Source of the DNA: Brachionus koreanus
Taxonomy: Eukaryota > Rotifera > Eurotatoria > Ploima > Brachionidae
Assembly (NCBI GenBank): GCA_016987375.1
Contig: PJRA01000297.1
Coordinates: 444,535 to 494,751 of the forward strand
DNA: 50,217 nucleotides
Reading direction: 5' to 3'
Below are positions 34,601 through 45,333 of the stretch, piece after piece (within the stretch, counting starts at the first letter, position 1; every line of letters begins with the position of its first letter). The notes under the pieces are model-generated. The model saw only the letters and a program-made list of their open reading frames with translations. It had not been told where the DNA came from and made no database searches. A program made the position numbers and the translations under genes.

Positions 34601-35823
34601 GACTAGAGTCGGTGTTGTAGTTATTTAGAGAACTACAACACTTGGATAAGATTTTTGCTTTAACCAAAAATTTTATTAAACCAAATTTTTGACACCTTAC
34701 CTTCATTTTACCATAATTTGAGTAATAATAATTTAGCTCGCTATTTTGTCTTCGAATAAACTCTTTCAATTTGAGGTTTTCTTCTTCTAAAAAGTCAACT
34801 TTGCCATAAAGTGCTTCATCTTTAAAAAAATAACTCTTAATTTACTAAGCACCAATACGATAAAAATAAATCAATACCATATTGTATTTTTTTATAATTT
34901 CTAATTTCTTTTTCAAAATTTCTGCATTTGGTGTTCAATAAATCGATGATTTTTTTCTGCTCATTTATTAATTTTTCATTGCTTTCTTGCTGTTTTGAAA
35001 CAAGAACTCGAATAAGCTCTTGTTTTTCATTTTCATTCTTTATATTTTTCGACACATTATCATGAAATTTGATAATCATGTCATCAGCATTTTTTTTAAT
35101 TATCTCATCGCGTTCCAATATTTGTTTTTCCAAGACTTCAATTTTTCTTTCCAATTCGGAATTTTGAAATTTTTTGTTCTTTTCAGATTTTTTGTTCATT
35201 TTTAAAATCTCCGACTCAGGCTCACGAAAAGTCACTGATTGATTTGTGGAGCTATTGGTTCTGAACATCATTTCAACTGAATTTTGGTTATTAGCATCGC
35301 TTTTTTTGTGATTAGTCTCTCTTGTCCTATCAGTTAGACTTTTAGTTGAGTTTTCTTTTTTTAAAGATGACTTGATAGGCAAAGTGGACTGTGAAGAGAC
35401 CGAAGTGATGCTTTTTGAATCTGATTCCTTTTCCTGATTTGTGTTATTAGTACCAGCCAATGTGTCTAAAAAATCCAGATCATTTTTTGACTTCACACTG
35501 CTTTCACTACTTGACTCATAATCTGTTTTTGCTTTGCTGGCACTAGAGTCATTTGCAGATTGATTTTTAGTTTGCAAAGCTGAGCTAACATTGGTTTGAT
35601 CTTCATCTGATTCAACTACTTCGGTTACTTGCCCAAGGCTTTTTAAATTTGGATCTGTTTTGTTTAAATTGGGCAGGCTGGAGTTTTTAGCCAAATTTTT
35701 AGCCTGTTTTTTATCCGAAGGCTAAAAAATAAAAACAAATAATTATCAAAAAAATGAATCAAAATTTAACAAGCATACTTGACTTGAAGATCTTTTTTTA
35801 AACAACCGATCAAATAAACCCAT
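31655..35823 (-). CDS. CEP89: CEP89-like protein, diverged copy 2
   Basis: Seven minus-strand exons: 35823-35779, 35721-34878, 34819-34701, 32981-32746, 32690-32226, 32173-31880, 31829-31655. All phases agree and give 725 residues. The gene mirrors copy 1: a 15-residue first exon with MGLFDRLFKKR, a long disordered exon 2 ending in S-K-Q-Q-E-S-N-E-K-L-I-N-E-Q, and coiled-coil exons with DDHLTQVGDLKRKIEE, the counterpart of QDHLTQTGDLKKKIEE. Exon 3 has an R-R-Q-N-S-E-L-N-Y-Y-Y counterpart of the RLNVELSDYQ block. The GPIPIWL segment was not found; either a small exon in the 1.7-kb intron 3 was missed or it is lost. The C-terminal W-Q/E-T motif is also not evident. Copy 2 seems functional by reading frame but specialised. 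Confidence 0.82.
34105..34190 (-). repeat. Dispersed repeat B, copy 2
   Basis: Inverse of 5660-5745, sharing ACCGTTCATCAGAC and the preceding TTTTTTATGCT and GTGT blocks, with about a fifth of positions differing by eye. It lies in intron 3 of CEP89 copy 2. Confidence 0.55.
34522..34640 (+). repeat. Dispersed repeat C, copy 2
   Basis: Same block order as 21921-22041 (ACACAGTGTTAAATACTAG, GACTTGCTAAACGCAT, TACTGTGAAACTA, GACTAGAGTCGG, AACTACAACA). It is inserted in intron 3 of CEP89 copy 2, opposite to gene orientation. Confidence 0.65.
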
Positions 35824-37100
35824 TTTTTTAAAGGTATTAAAAATAAGTATTCAATACAATGTAATCGGAATACACTATTAATTTAAAAATATGACTTTCA
35901 AGCAAAATTTTATTATTCAAGCTCTTTTTTTTTAATCACCATAGTTACGTCTTAAAAATCAATGAATAATTGTGTAATCTTCTTTTAAGGTAACATTAAC
36001 TTAAAATAATATTAAATAATTATATTTTTTTTAAGTCAATTGGCATGGTCCAAAGAAATTTAGCAAGCATTCTTATGACTTCATTCACTTTGTTGTAGTT
36101 ATGGTTTTTATACTACTCAAACAAATTTCTACTACAATTTTTTATTGAGAATATGATTTAATCGTTCAGCACATCCCATTTTATTTTTAAAAAATATTAC
36201 GGTCCATTACTTTTCTTTGCAAATTATGATCAGTTTTTTTATATATTATATTTAATTTAAAAAAAATTCAAAGGTGGTCAGGGTTGTACTTTATTTATTA
36301 ATGTTAAAAAATTAAATTTAAAAAAAAAAAATAATTAATTTAACACGTTTTTATATCTTTTTCCAATATTTGTATCTTTGAAATAGCTCATTGATTCTTC
36401 ATCAATTTTTTCATATTTTGAGGCTACCTTTCTTGCAAAGTAGTTTCTCTAGTCTAAATAAATGAGCACTAGAGAATCTTTCTAAACGACAACGAATGGA
36501 ACACTCAAAAATTAAGCTTCATTTTTCCTTTTATTTATTTATCTTTGCTAATTAATATCAACACTTGAATGCATACTTGAACGAATTATACATTAATTTA
36601 AGTAAAAAAAGTATAATTTTCAATTTTACATGTTTCAATAATTTTTTGTTTGTTTCTGCTTAGGTTATTGTTTTTTTTTTCGCTTATTTCGTTAACAAAC
36701 AATAAAAACAATAAACTTTAAAAATTTTTAAAATTTCTTATTCAACTTTAGTAGACTATAGACTTTCATCTTTTTTTAAGTTGTATTGAAACTTTAATTT
36801 TTTTAATAATGTTCATTAAATTTTTTTTACCAAGTTTCTATTCAAAAAGTAGTTGAGTAAAAAATTCAAAATTTTCAGCTCAAGTCTTTGATTTGCAGAA
36901 AATAGCTTTTAAGATAACTAAGAAAATTAATAATTCTTTTAAATAAAAATAAGTATTTTTTTGAATTGATAGATTAGTGATAAAATTGACAAATAATGTT
37001 ATGTAGGTAAAGTCAAAAATAGCTTGTTTTAAATAGCTAAGTTTATTAGAAAAAAAGTTTGTTTTATGACACGAAAAGAAATTGAATTACTTAGTTATTA
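35824..37100. other. Upstream region of CEP89 copy 2, gene-free
   Basis: AT-rich, no exon or shared repeat recognised. The promoter of CEP89 copy 2 should lie near 35830-36000. Confidence 0.3.
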
Positions 37101-37109
37101 ATTAATATT

Positions 37110-37350
37110 TTGATAACAATAAAAAATGTATTCGAATTGATAAAATGTTGAACTGTGATAAACAAGATTTTTGGAATATAATTAAAAAATACAAAAACAA
37201 CTTCAAAAATAATCAAGAAGAAGACAAACTTGAGTGCAATGATTTTGCTGAATACTACTCTAAACTGTTTTCACATCATGATCGAACTTTTAATGCTGAA
37301 CAACAACTTGCTAAAGAAAAAGTTAAACAGTTGTATGACGCAGCAATTAT
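37110..37350 (+). mobile_element. LINE fragment (linker between endonuclease and RT)
   Basis: An open frame from about 37145 reads L-N-C-D-K-QDFWNIIKKYKNN, then NDFAEYYSKLFSHHDR and A-K-E-K-V-K-Q-L-Y. The pattern D-F-W-x-x-I, followed by F-A-x-Y-Y-x-x-L-F, is typical of the segment between the endonuclease and reverse transcriptase of non-LTR elements. It abuts a MULE fragment on the other strand at 37367. Confidence 0.55.
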
Positions 37351-37366
37351 CTTATTGTTATTATCT

Positions 37367-38047
37367 TCACACCTCTTCCTCTTCCAGTTTTTTTTCCACT
37401 TCTTTGCCCAAATAACTGTCTTCAAAATAATCATACAATAATAAAATATTCTTTTGGACTGGATCAGTCACGTCTAAACTTGATTTCATTTTTGAAGATA
37501 ATTCACAAAAATCTTCAGGTGGTATGTAAGTCAAGCACACTAACAGCTTTATTAGCTTTCTATATCCCGCTTTTAAATTATTGTAGTGATTTTCGATATC
37601 AAGTTTTTGTATTCTTCGCCATATTGACTGATTTAAATGAAAAAAGCAACCATATACTATGGTAGATAGAAATACACATCTAGCTGCATTGATAAATGCC
37701 AATTCATAATCACAACTGATTGAATTTGGACCTATGTCCAAGCGTAAATCAAGATCAGTAATTTTTCATTAATAGTTTGTGTTTTACGAGGCAAAAGAGC
37801 GTATACAGTTGGATAACACTTATTATTTATCAACCATGAAGACGAAGGTTGAACATCTGACATTACAGAAATTTTTTACACAACACCAATTGCATTTTGG
37901 GACGTTTGAGCTTACCAACCGATTGTAATAGTTTTGAAAACAAAGTTGTGGAAACCCTTTTTGAGATCGAGTGATTTTACCTTTATCACTTAAATTAATT
38001 GAATTAAGATTTTAGGCTAATTCATTTACATCTGTAGTCTCACTCAT
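37367..38047 (-). mobile_element. Internally deleted MULE transposase with FLYWCH-type finger
   Basis: From an ATG at 38047 the minus strand reads MSETTDVNELA, an in-frame stop, then G-F-P-Q-L-C-F-Q-N-Y-Y-N-R-L and W-C-C-V-K-N-x-C, a FLYWCH-like zinc finger. It jumps at once to SSSWLINNKCYPTVYALLPR and, after a one-base shift, LDIGPNSISCDYELAFINAA and VYGCFFHLNQSIWRRIQ. The latter is the MULE (Mutator-like) catalytic core, where the D of C-D-Y-E and the C-F-F-H block are characteristic. The middle of the protein is missing. It is a defective copy. Confidence 0.7.
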
Positions 38048-38099
38048 TTTTTAGAAATTATAATCAAAATGAAAAAATCTATAATTTAGCTATTATTTA

Positions 38100-38152
38100 T
38101 TTTATTTATTTATTTATTTATTTGTTTTCTGTACCGAGCTAATGCTCCTTCA
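38100..38152 (-). repeat. LINE/SINE-like 3' end, inverted copy
   Basis: Inverse of 2873-2930: on the minus strand GAAGGAGC-ATTA-GCTCGGTACAG then AAAT tandem units. The loop and one flank differ from copy 1, the stem is kept. The right side runs into the assembly gap. Confidence 0.55.
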
Positions 38153-38285
38153 NNNNNNNNNNNNNNNNNNNNNNNNNNNNNNNNNNNNNNNNNNNNNNNN
38201 NNNNNNNNNNNNNNNNNNNNNNNNNNNNNNNNNNNNNNNNNNNNNNNNNNNNNNNNNNNNNNNNNNNNNNNNNNNNNNNNNNNNN
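38153..38285. other. Assembly gap (133 N)
   Basis: Unresolved bases next to an element 3' end; the gap likely hides a repeat body. Confidence 0.95.
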
Positions 38286-38428
38286 TTAATTAATTAACAT
38301 TATAATTAATTAATTTTTCTTTGTTATTTTAACAAGTTTGTTTTGACACAGCTATTAGATTCTCAGCTATTTTAAGATAGATCCTTATTTTTATTAAACA
38401 AAAAATGAATTTGGGGGATTTACCTATA

Positions 38429-38463
38429 GGACTATCACGAACGGCTATGTGCCTTCGTAGTCC
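38429..38463 (+). other. Strong hairpin near an element-like 3' end
   Basis: GGACT pairs with AGTCC, ACGAA with TTCGT and GGC with GCC around a TATGT loop: thirteen base pairs with two small bulges, in 35 bases. It is followed by CCCC and an AATAAAA-rich tail, so a structured transposon 3' end is the simplest reading. Confidence 0.45.
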
Positions 38464-38859
38464 CCATTCCAAATAAAAATTTAAAAAAAGAAATTATTAA
38501 TTTTTTTTGAATAAATTGTACAAAAGCATTAGTCTTAGAAATTTCCCACTAAACGAAATTTTTTTGATCGCACCAAAAATTTTTGTTTTATTTTGAAAAA
38601 ATTTTGATTCTTTTTGAAATTTATCCAAAAGTTAATAAAAATTCAAGTCTTTCATTTAATTGCTTGACAAAAAAGACAGATATACTATACAATTTGACTG
38701 ACAATTTAATTTATCTTTTAACAAATCAAATGTAAATAGAACTAAATAAAAAAATAGAACAAAAATTAATGCTAAAAAAAATTATAACTTTTTTTCTAAA
38801 GGCCTTTAATTAGCTTTGTATGTGCAACATACTTAGTTACACAAAAGGTCAAAGTATGT

Positions 38860-39540
38860 TAAGGATGTGCAAAGTCTGTGCAAAATCTCGTCTAATCAAC
38901 AGACCGACCTTTGGTGGCAGGCCAAGTTTTAGAAAACTGTTAAATGGTCGGTAACAGACGGCCAAAATTAATACGGCCCGTGTGTAGACCGACCGCTAAA
39001 CGGTCTGAAAAAAAATTTTATTGAATTTTAGTATTTTAAAAAATTCTAAGAGATTAAAGTTTTGTTTTTTCTGATCGAAAACTGAAATTTTTTCAATTTT
39101 TTTTATCAATAAATTTTTAAAAATTTTTTTTTCGAAGAGGATAAGAAGATTGTTAAGACCCGAGTTTTGTCTTCTCTTAATCTTCTTCTCTAGACCTTAT
39201 TTAAATGTAGTTAAGTCATAGCTGCAGCCAGAGCACGCTAACGCTTACCACTATATAAACCAGTACTTGATTGTATTAACTTTGGATTCCATTTAATAAA
39301 CTTTTAACTAAACTAAATTGTTTTATTTATTTCTTGGCTTTCTAAGTCCGAACCCGAGACTTTACAAGATGAATACAGATTAAATATAAAATTTCACTAA
39401 TATTTATACTGTTTATTGGCCAGCCTCAAAAAAGTCGGATTTTTTAAAAACAGTTTTCAAACGGCTAGTCAATACAGGGCCAAAACTGGCCGGTTAAAGT
39501 TGGCTGCCGCTTTTTAAGTTATCACTTAAAACCATCAAAC
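38860..39540. repeat. Possible DNA element with GGCC-rich ends, split by a solo LTR
   Basis: The flanks at 38880-39005 and 39418-39525 are unusually GC-rich for this window, both with GGCC and GGTC motifs and an A-A-A-A-C-T-G-T block in inverse relation. This could be one older element with weak inverted ends into which the LTR element inserted. The alignment of the two ends is poor. Confidence 0.3.
39151..39366 (+). mobile_element. Solo LTR, 216 bp
   Basis: Bounded by TG at 39151 and CA at 39366 (TGTTAAGACCCGAG to CGAGACTTTACA) and flanked by the 4-bp direct repeat AGAT (39147-39150 and 39367-39370). It has a TATATAAA near 39253 and an AATAAA near 39296, in the order expected of an LTR promoter and poly(A) signal. 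No internal retrotransposon coding region is present, so recombination between two LTRs is the likely origin. A 4-bp duplication would fit a Gypsy/BEL-type element. Confidence 0.7.
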
Positions 39541-39656
39541 CTGGGTTAGGGAAATAAACAAAGATAAAAACTTTTCTAATTTTCTAAAATTGATTATTGA
39601 AATTTTTTTAAAATAAAATAAATTTTATTTTATTTAAGGTTCAAAAAAAATATTTA

Positions 39657-41541
39657 TCAGTAGCATTTCATAAAAAAATCTGATCGAGCTTGTTTAAATT
39701 TGCACAAAAAACTTCGTCTACATTTAAAATCACAATCTATTTTTTGATCAAAAGACTTAGAAAAATGTTTATACAAAACATCAAAGAGTGGATTATTAAC
39801 ATCATTCCACAATGTTTCAATAAGATTATCCCATTCACTAGGCAAAAGAGTGTCTAAATTGTAAGCTTTTCTAGCCGAGTATTCTTTACGCCATATTGGT
39901 ACGGAATGTGGCGTCAAGTTGGCCTCACTCAGGTTCATGAAATAAGTATCATAATCCAGTATTTGATAACTACTTGAAAAATAGGCTCCATCTACTTCAA
40001 ATATTCGATAAGCTGGATTCATTAGCGGATAAGTAGTGATACTGCCAGTCATATAAGCAATGCCTACTGGACGTTTTAAATTTTCCAAATCATAAAATAT
40101 CTCAAACTGATCATTGTGAGTGTGTCCGAAAAATTGACCAACTATGGTCGATTCGTACCTATTCACTATTTTATAGTAGTTTTCACTAAATGATCTCATG
40201 CATCCAGATGGATTAATATGACCAATTATATGAACTTTTTCTCCTTTGTCCTCACTTTCTTGTAAAACTTGAACCAAAAATTTCAACTGGTCAAATGGAT
40301 CGATTGAATTGACAAACAGCCAAAAATTGTATGCATAACAATAAGCGTTATTAAGAGAGAATAACCTTAAGCCTGGTAATAACTGAGTGGTATAAAAAGC
40401 ACCTCTGCTATTGAAAATTATTAATTAATCTAGTTTGAAGATTTTGAGTGAATTGTAAAAATTGTCTACCTTACTTTTGAATAGATTTTTTTTGAGATTC
40501 AGGCACACCAAATCTCTGCCAGTCCTGAAATACTACATTGTATAACCATGACATACTGTTTGGCTTCATAAATGGATACAAATTGTCCGGCTCGGTGTCA
40601 TGATTGCCAACTGTAGAGTAAATTTTTTTATTTGAAAAATATTTTTCAAACATTTGACGCAATTTTTTGAAATATTCCAATTGATTTTTTTTAGAGTCTT
40701 CCCAAACACTATGAGGTCCAAGGTCTCCAGTCCAGTAAATAAAATCAAACTAAATTTTTTTTTAAAATTAAATAAATAGCAAGCTAAAAAAAATTATAAA
40801 AAACTTTTTCATTTTTTGATATATGATCAAACATGGATTCTAGAGTCCATTGAGGTAAACCACAATATCTATAGTCTCCCCAAGAGCCAGCTAAACGCTC
40901 TTTTGACTCTGATTTATTCATAGAAGTACTCTCATTTCGACAGCATAGTATTTGATCACAATCAGCTAATGATCCTGTTTTGTATTCCAGATCAAAGTGA
41001 ATGTCTGTCAAATGAAGTATTCTTATGGTTGGAAAAAATGGCTAAATAAAAATTTAAATAAAATAAGGAAAAAATAAATAAATACTAATGGTTTTGGTGG
41101 TCGAGTTGGTTCTGGTTTTTTTGTATCAGGTAATTGAATTGTCCAATTAAGCAGTTTATTTTCAACAGGCTTGCATTCAAGGAAAGCGTGGCAGAGCTCA
41201 TCATCCGATAGTGGAGTTTTTAAAAGAACTTTATATACAGTCGATTTGTAAGTATCGATTATGTTCTGACACATTTTTGTATTTGAAAAGTCAGGTCCGA
41301 CACAAACTGTCAAAGCCATTTTTTCCAGTACTATGGTTTGATCAGTCAATATCAAAAATTTTACCATGGGTATAATAACTGTACAAGTAGAACAGTACAT
41401 GTCTAGCTTAAGCTTAGCTTGGTGACATTCACGCTCGCTGGTGCAAAGAGGTTCTTCCGAAAAAAACATATTTTTTAGATAGTTACTAGCAATTTGGTTT
41501 GTAAATAAAAACATTATAATAGTCCTAATCAATTGTTTCAT
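39657..41541 (-). CDS. SMPD1: Acid sphingomyelinase-like phosphodiesterase
   Basis: Four exons (41541-41086, 41041-40805, 40749-40475, 40407-39657) give 572 residues; human SMPD1 has 631. A signal peptide (about 1-19) is followed by a saposin-B domain with six cysteines (C50, C53, C80, C91, C117, C123). The metallophosphatase has all metal ligands expected of the family: D165 and H167 in LTDIHFD, D240 in YWTGD, N280 and H281 in VGNHD, H386 in IIGHINP, H418 and H420 in FFGHTHND. The C-terminal domain is Cys-rich as in ASM. It should cleave sphingomyelin to ceramide in lysosomes or outside the cell. The usual G-H-I-P-P is G-H-I-N-P here. The second intron has a poor donor (GTTTTT) but all phases agree. 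Confidence 0.92.
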
Positions 41542-43040
41542 TTTATTTTTAAAATTTTGATTTAGCAAATATTGTTTTTTTTTATCTAGTTTTAGAACTC
41601 AAGGCTATGGAACAATTTTTATTTCTATCTAGTTCAAGTATGTCATTTAGACTTTTAGTTTAAATAAAGATATAAATTTCTTTTCTAAAATAAATTTTTT
41701 TAAAGAGATCATGACCACAAGTTTATAAAATAGATTTTTAGTTTTTATATTTTTCGTCTTTTTTTTATCTCGTTAAACTATTAATTTATATTTTTCAGGT
41801 ATCATAATTCATTTAAATTAAGTATGGATTAATTTAAAAAAAATCTAAACTAGTTTTTATTTTTAAATAAAAAAAAGATTTTGATCAAATTTAAACTCAT
41901 AGTTTTGAAATCATTTGGCAGCTGACTCTTAATTTTAAGAAATTTGATTAAAAATCTTTTTTTTTATAAAATAATCAAGCCAAATTTGTCAATGACGATA
42001 GAAAAAAAAAGTTTTTTAATTTTAATTGAAAATTTTTACAATAGAAGAAATGAAAAAATATAATTTTGGCTCTGAAATTTTATCTTAAAATTTTAATTTA
42101 TATTTAATATTTAATAAAGGAATTAAAAAAAAATGTAGTTAAAATTTTAACACTCAAATTCTCGAATTCATTTTATTACTAACTTTATTAGTTTTTAATT
42201 AAATAAATATTTTTTTATCAATTATTATTTTATTTAATTTCTATCACTAAATAATTTTATTTTCATTCAAAAAAGTATAAAAACGATTCTAACATAATAG
42301 GTCAAATACCCTTCCGGCCTTTTGAGTTTAGATTTATTTTTTATGTTTAAAAATTTTTTTGTTGAAGAATGTATCTTTCGATTTCAAAATTTTATATTAT
42401 GCTTTACTTTTTACAGATAAACAATTAGATTAAAGAAAAATGTTGTGTATTTGATGCATATGATTCATTGAATTCAAATTGTTTCAAGAATGTTCGAGTA
42501 TAAATAGAATAGCATTTTATTTCAACAAATTTTAAATTAATTAATTCCAAAAATATTAAAATAATAAGCAAAAATTTCAATGTTATCCAGAGTGCAAAAA
42601 TCTAGTAATTAACCATAAAAACTTTCTTATTTTTTTTGGCCTTTTATCTTGAATAAAAAAATGCAAACAAAGTTTGTTTAAAATTTTAAATTTAAAAAGC
42701 TATAACTTTAAAGGCTTAGCTTAAAATATAAATTAACAAAAAAAAAAATTTTATAAATTAGTAAATAAAATTTTTTTAAAATACTAGATAATTCAAATAG
42801 TTTTATTTAGGCATAGTAATTCAATTCAATTCAAATTTTCGAAAATGATCAATAAATTTTAAATACTACTTGTAACATTTTTATAGCTTTATTTTTAGAC
42901 TTTTGAAAAGTGATTGTAATTTCCAAAAATGCATTGAAATTTAATTTCGCATTTAAAATGTTTCATTTTTGAAAAATTTTATTTGTCTCAACAGTCTCTG
43001 TCTTTCCCATTTCAATTATGAAACAATAGAAAATATTTGT
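41542..43040. other. Gene-free AT-rich stretch
   Basis: No exon, repeat pair or structured element was recognised in this region upstream of the sphingomyelinase gene; its promoter should lie at the left edge. Confidence 0.3.
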
Positions 43041-43049
43041 TTTTAAACT

Positions 43050-43115
43050 TTCATTTTATTAATCAAATTTAACATTTTTCGGGCTTTAAAGCCCTTGGAC
43101 ACTGAATCGAAACTT
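43050..43115 (-). repeat. Possible LINE-like 3' stem-loop
   Basis: GGGCTTTAAAGCCC at 43081-43094 is a perfect palindrome. On the minus strand it is followed by an AATAAAATG-containing A/T stretch, as at the other stem-loop tails in the window. No element body is seen. Confidence 0.35.
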
Positions 43116-44689
43116 TTAAATATATGATTTTTTAACTAAATTAACACATTTTTATAAGATTAAATTAAAATATTTAGAAATATATTTAACACCAGAAAAA
43201 CCACTTCGGTTTTTTAGACCCCTTTTTTAAAAATTTAAGCTTAAAATTTTTTTGTTAGAAATAAAACAAGGAGTGGAGACTTCGTCCCCCCTCCTTATCA
43301 GTTGATACAGTTTGCACAACGATTTTTGGACCCTTAGAAAAAAAGTTATTTTAATTTAGAATTTTTGTTTTTGTTTTTTGTTCGAAAATTCACAGTGCCG
43401 TTTTTTTCTTTATGCAAAACAGATTTTAATTACATCGAATATAAAATGATTAATAATCATTAAAATTTAACTTGTGAAATTTTTTAGGATTTTTAATTTC
43501 TTAAGAAAAAGTATTAGTTTTTAAAAAAAAAATAAAAATGAATAAGTTTTCTATTTTATATCAAGACTGACTTTTTTAAGAAACTAAGTTCGTATTTGAG
43601 TTAAGATACGACCTATCTAATAACCGTATTATTTAAAAGATTTTGATCTAAAGAAAACACAGATTAATTGATGATGCTATTAAATTTAACTGTCTATAAT
43701 TATTTTTAACGATTAAAATTCAAAAAATCGATTTTTGACATTTAATTATAAAGTTATTTATTTTTAACTTTATTATTTTATATAGCAAGACAATATAAAA
43801 ATACTCATCATCTTTTAAAATTCTTCGTATCTTATAAATATATCTAAATGTTTAAATAATCAAATTTTTTTTTTTCTTTGCAATAGACTTTCTTTTAATC
43901 AATCTATCCAAAAAAACAATCAATCGCTTTAATAATAAAAATATCATTAAAAAAAAAGAAGAAGCTGATATCCAAAATTTCGAAGATAAAATACTTTTAA
44001 AAAAGTAAAAAAGTATTTTTACCGACCTTAAAAACCAATTGATGAATTTCAAAGGCATATTTTATACACCTTGTAAATCATTCTGTAAAAAGAGAATTTT
44101 CTGAAACTTATTTTCTATAAACGAAATAAAAATTTAGTTTAATTTTTGTTACATTGCTTTAAATTCTTCAACAATTCAAAAATTTTGATTAACTTAGAAT
44201 TTTAAAAATTCTAATTTTTAAAGAATATACTCAATTTGATAATATGGCTTTTAATTTTATAGCATTTTTCGGGAGTTAAATTTTGCGCTATTAATATAAT
44301 TTTTTTCTAAAAATTAAGAATCCTATAGCACTTTTTTATCAATTATCCATACAATCAATCAATATTTTTTTAAATGATATTTAATGTTTTGGCGCCTTTT
44401 TTGAACCAATTTGAAAACTTTTAATCAAAAAAAACTGTTGCTATGTTTATTTAATTGTTTAACAGAAATAAACTAACTCCTCCTAACCTCATATACAATA
44501 TCTCATATCTTTTAACATGACGAAGATTTTTTTCCAGTACAACCATTGTAAAAAAAAAAAGTATTTTATAAATATAGTTGTGAATAATGCATATTTTTTA
44601 AATCTTAACAAAATTTAAATTAATTTTCAGAAAAATATTTAATTTATCTACATAATTACATTTTAAGTTATTTAGATTAACTGTTTTTC
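43116..44689. other. AT-rich stretch with two small hairpins
   Basis: At 43196-43216 AAAAACC-ACTTC-GGTTTTTT and at 43270-43295 a GGAG/CTCC stem form local hairpins. No coding exon is recognised; a Lys-rich open stretch near 43852-44058 looks like low-complexity noise. Confidence 0.3.
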
Positions 44690-45020
44690 AGAGGGAAACT
44701 ACTTGTGAAGAGTTCTAGATCTATTTTCGAAAATATGATAACAGAAATCAATTGAAAAACCAATATAGACTAGCTCGGCCAGTCGTGAAAAGAAGATGCT
44801 TTGATAAAAAGAGGATCTTGCGTGTTTTGTGGAATTTCCAAGGCGTGATACACTTTGAGATGGTCGCGCTATAGATGCACAATTTTATTCTGAACAGTTA
44901 GAACAAATGTATACTTAACTTCAAGAAAATATCCTTCTTAGGTCAACCAAAAGCTAGGTTTGTTTCTTCAAGATTACGCTAGACTTTAATGGTAAAAATA
45001 GAATAGCTAGAAGATGATAA
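44690..45020 (+). mobile_element. mariner transposase relic
   Basis: Shares with 27064-27500 the nucleotide blocks GATCTATTTTCGAAA, CAGTCGTGAAAAGA, CTTTGATAAAAAGA and TTTCCAAGGCGTGATACACT. Broken frames follow the same part of the mariner transposase. It lies about 300 bp upstream of the fumarase gene. Confidence 0.65.
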
Positions 45021-45333
45021 ATAGGATTATAGAAGACTTTAGAGCATAATTTATTTTAAATTTGGAAGATTAAGTTAACTATTTCTTTTTTTATTGATAA
45101 ATTTAAATAAGATAAAGCTCTAAATTTTGGCACTATCCTAATATTTAACAAATTTCGGAAATTAGTTGTTCCAAAATAAAATTAGAAGGTTAAATAGAAA
45201 AGTTTTTTAAAAAGACAACTTAAAAAGCAAAATAAAATGTAAAAGAATTTCTTATTTTTCAATATAATTAGCGTCAGGCGTATATGAGAATATAAAAATT
45301 TATTAACTCATAAATTGAATAATTTATTTTAAA

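Larger units (their letters stand above)
32982..34700. other. Large intron 3 of CEP89 copy 2
   Basis: It holds repeats B (34105-34190) and C (34522-34640). A less AT-rich patch at 33418-33482 might encode a small minus-strand exon (IDFRFNGLDCKLSIY), but neither acceptor nor similarity to the GPIPIWL exon of copy 1 is convincing. Confidence 0.4.

Noticed and set aside
37145..37441. A host gene of 98 codons
   Set aside because: The sequence fits the LINE linker region and runs into MULE sequence on the other strand; it has no complete domain.
43852..44058. Minus-strand open frame of 68 codons rich in Phe, Ile and Lys
   Set aside because: Composition is what AT-rich noise gives, with no start context, splice signals or motif.
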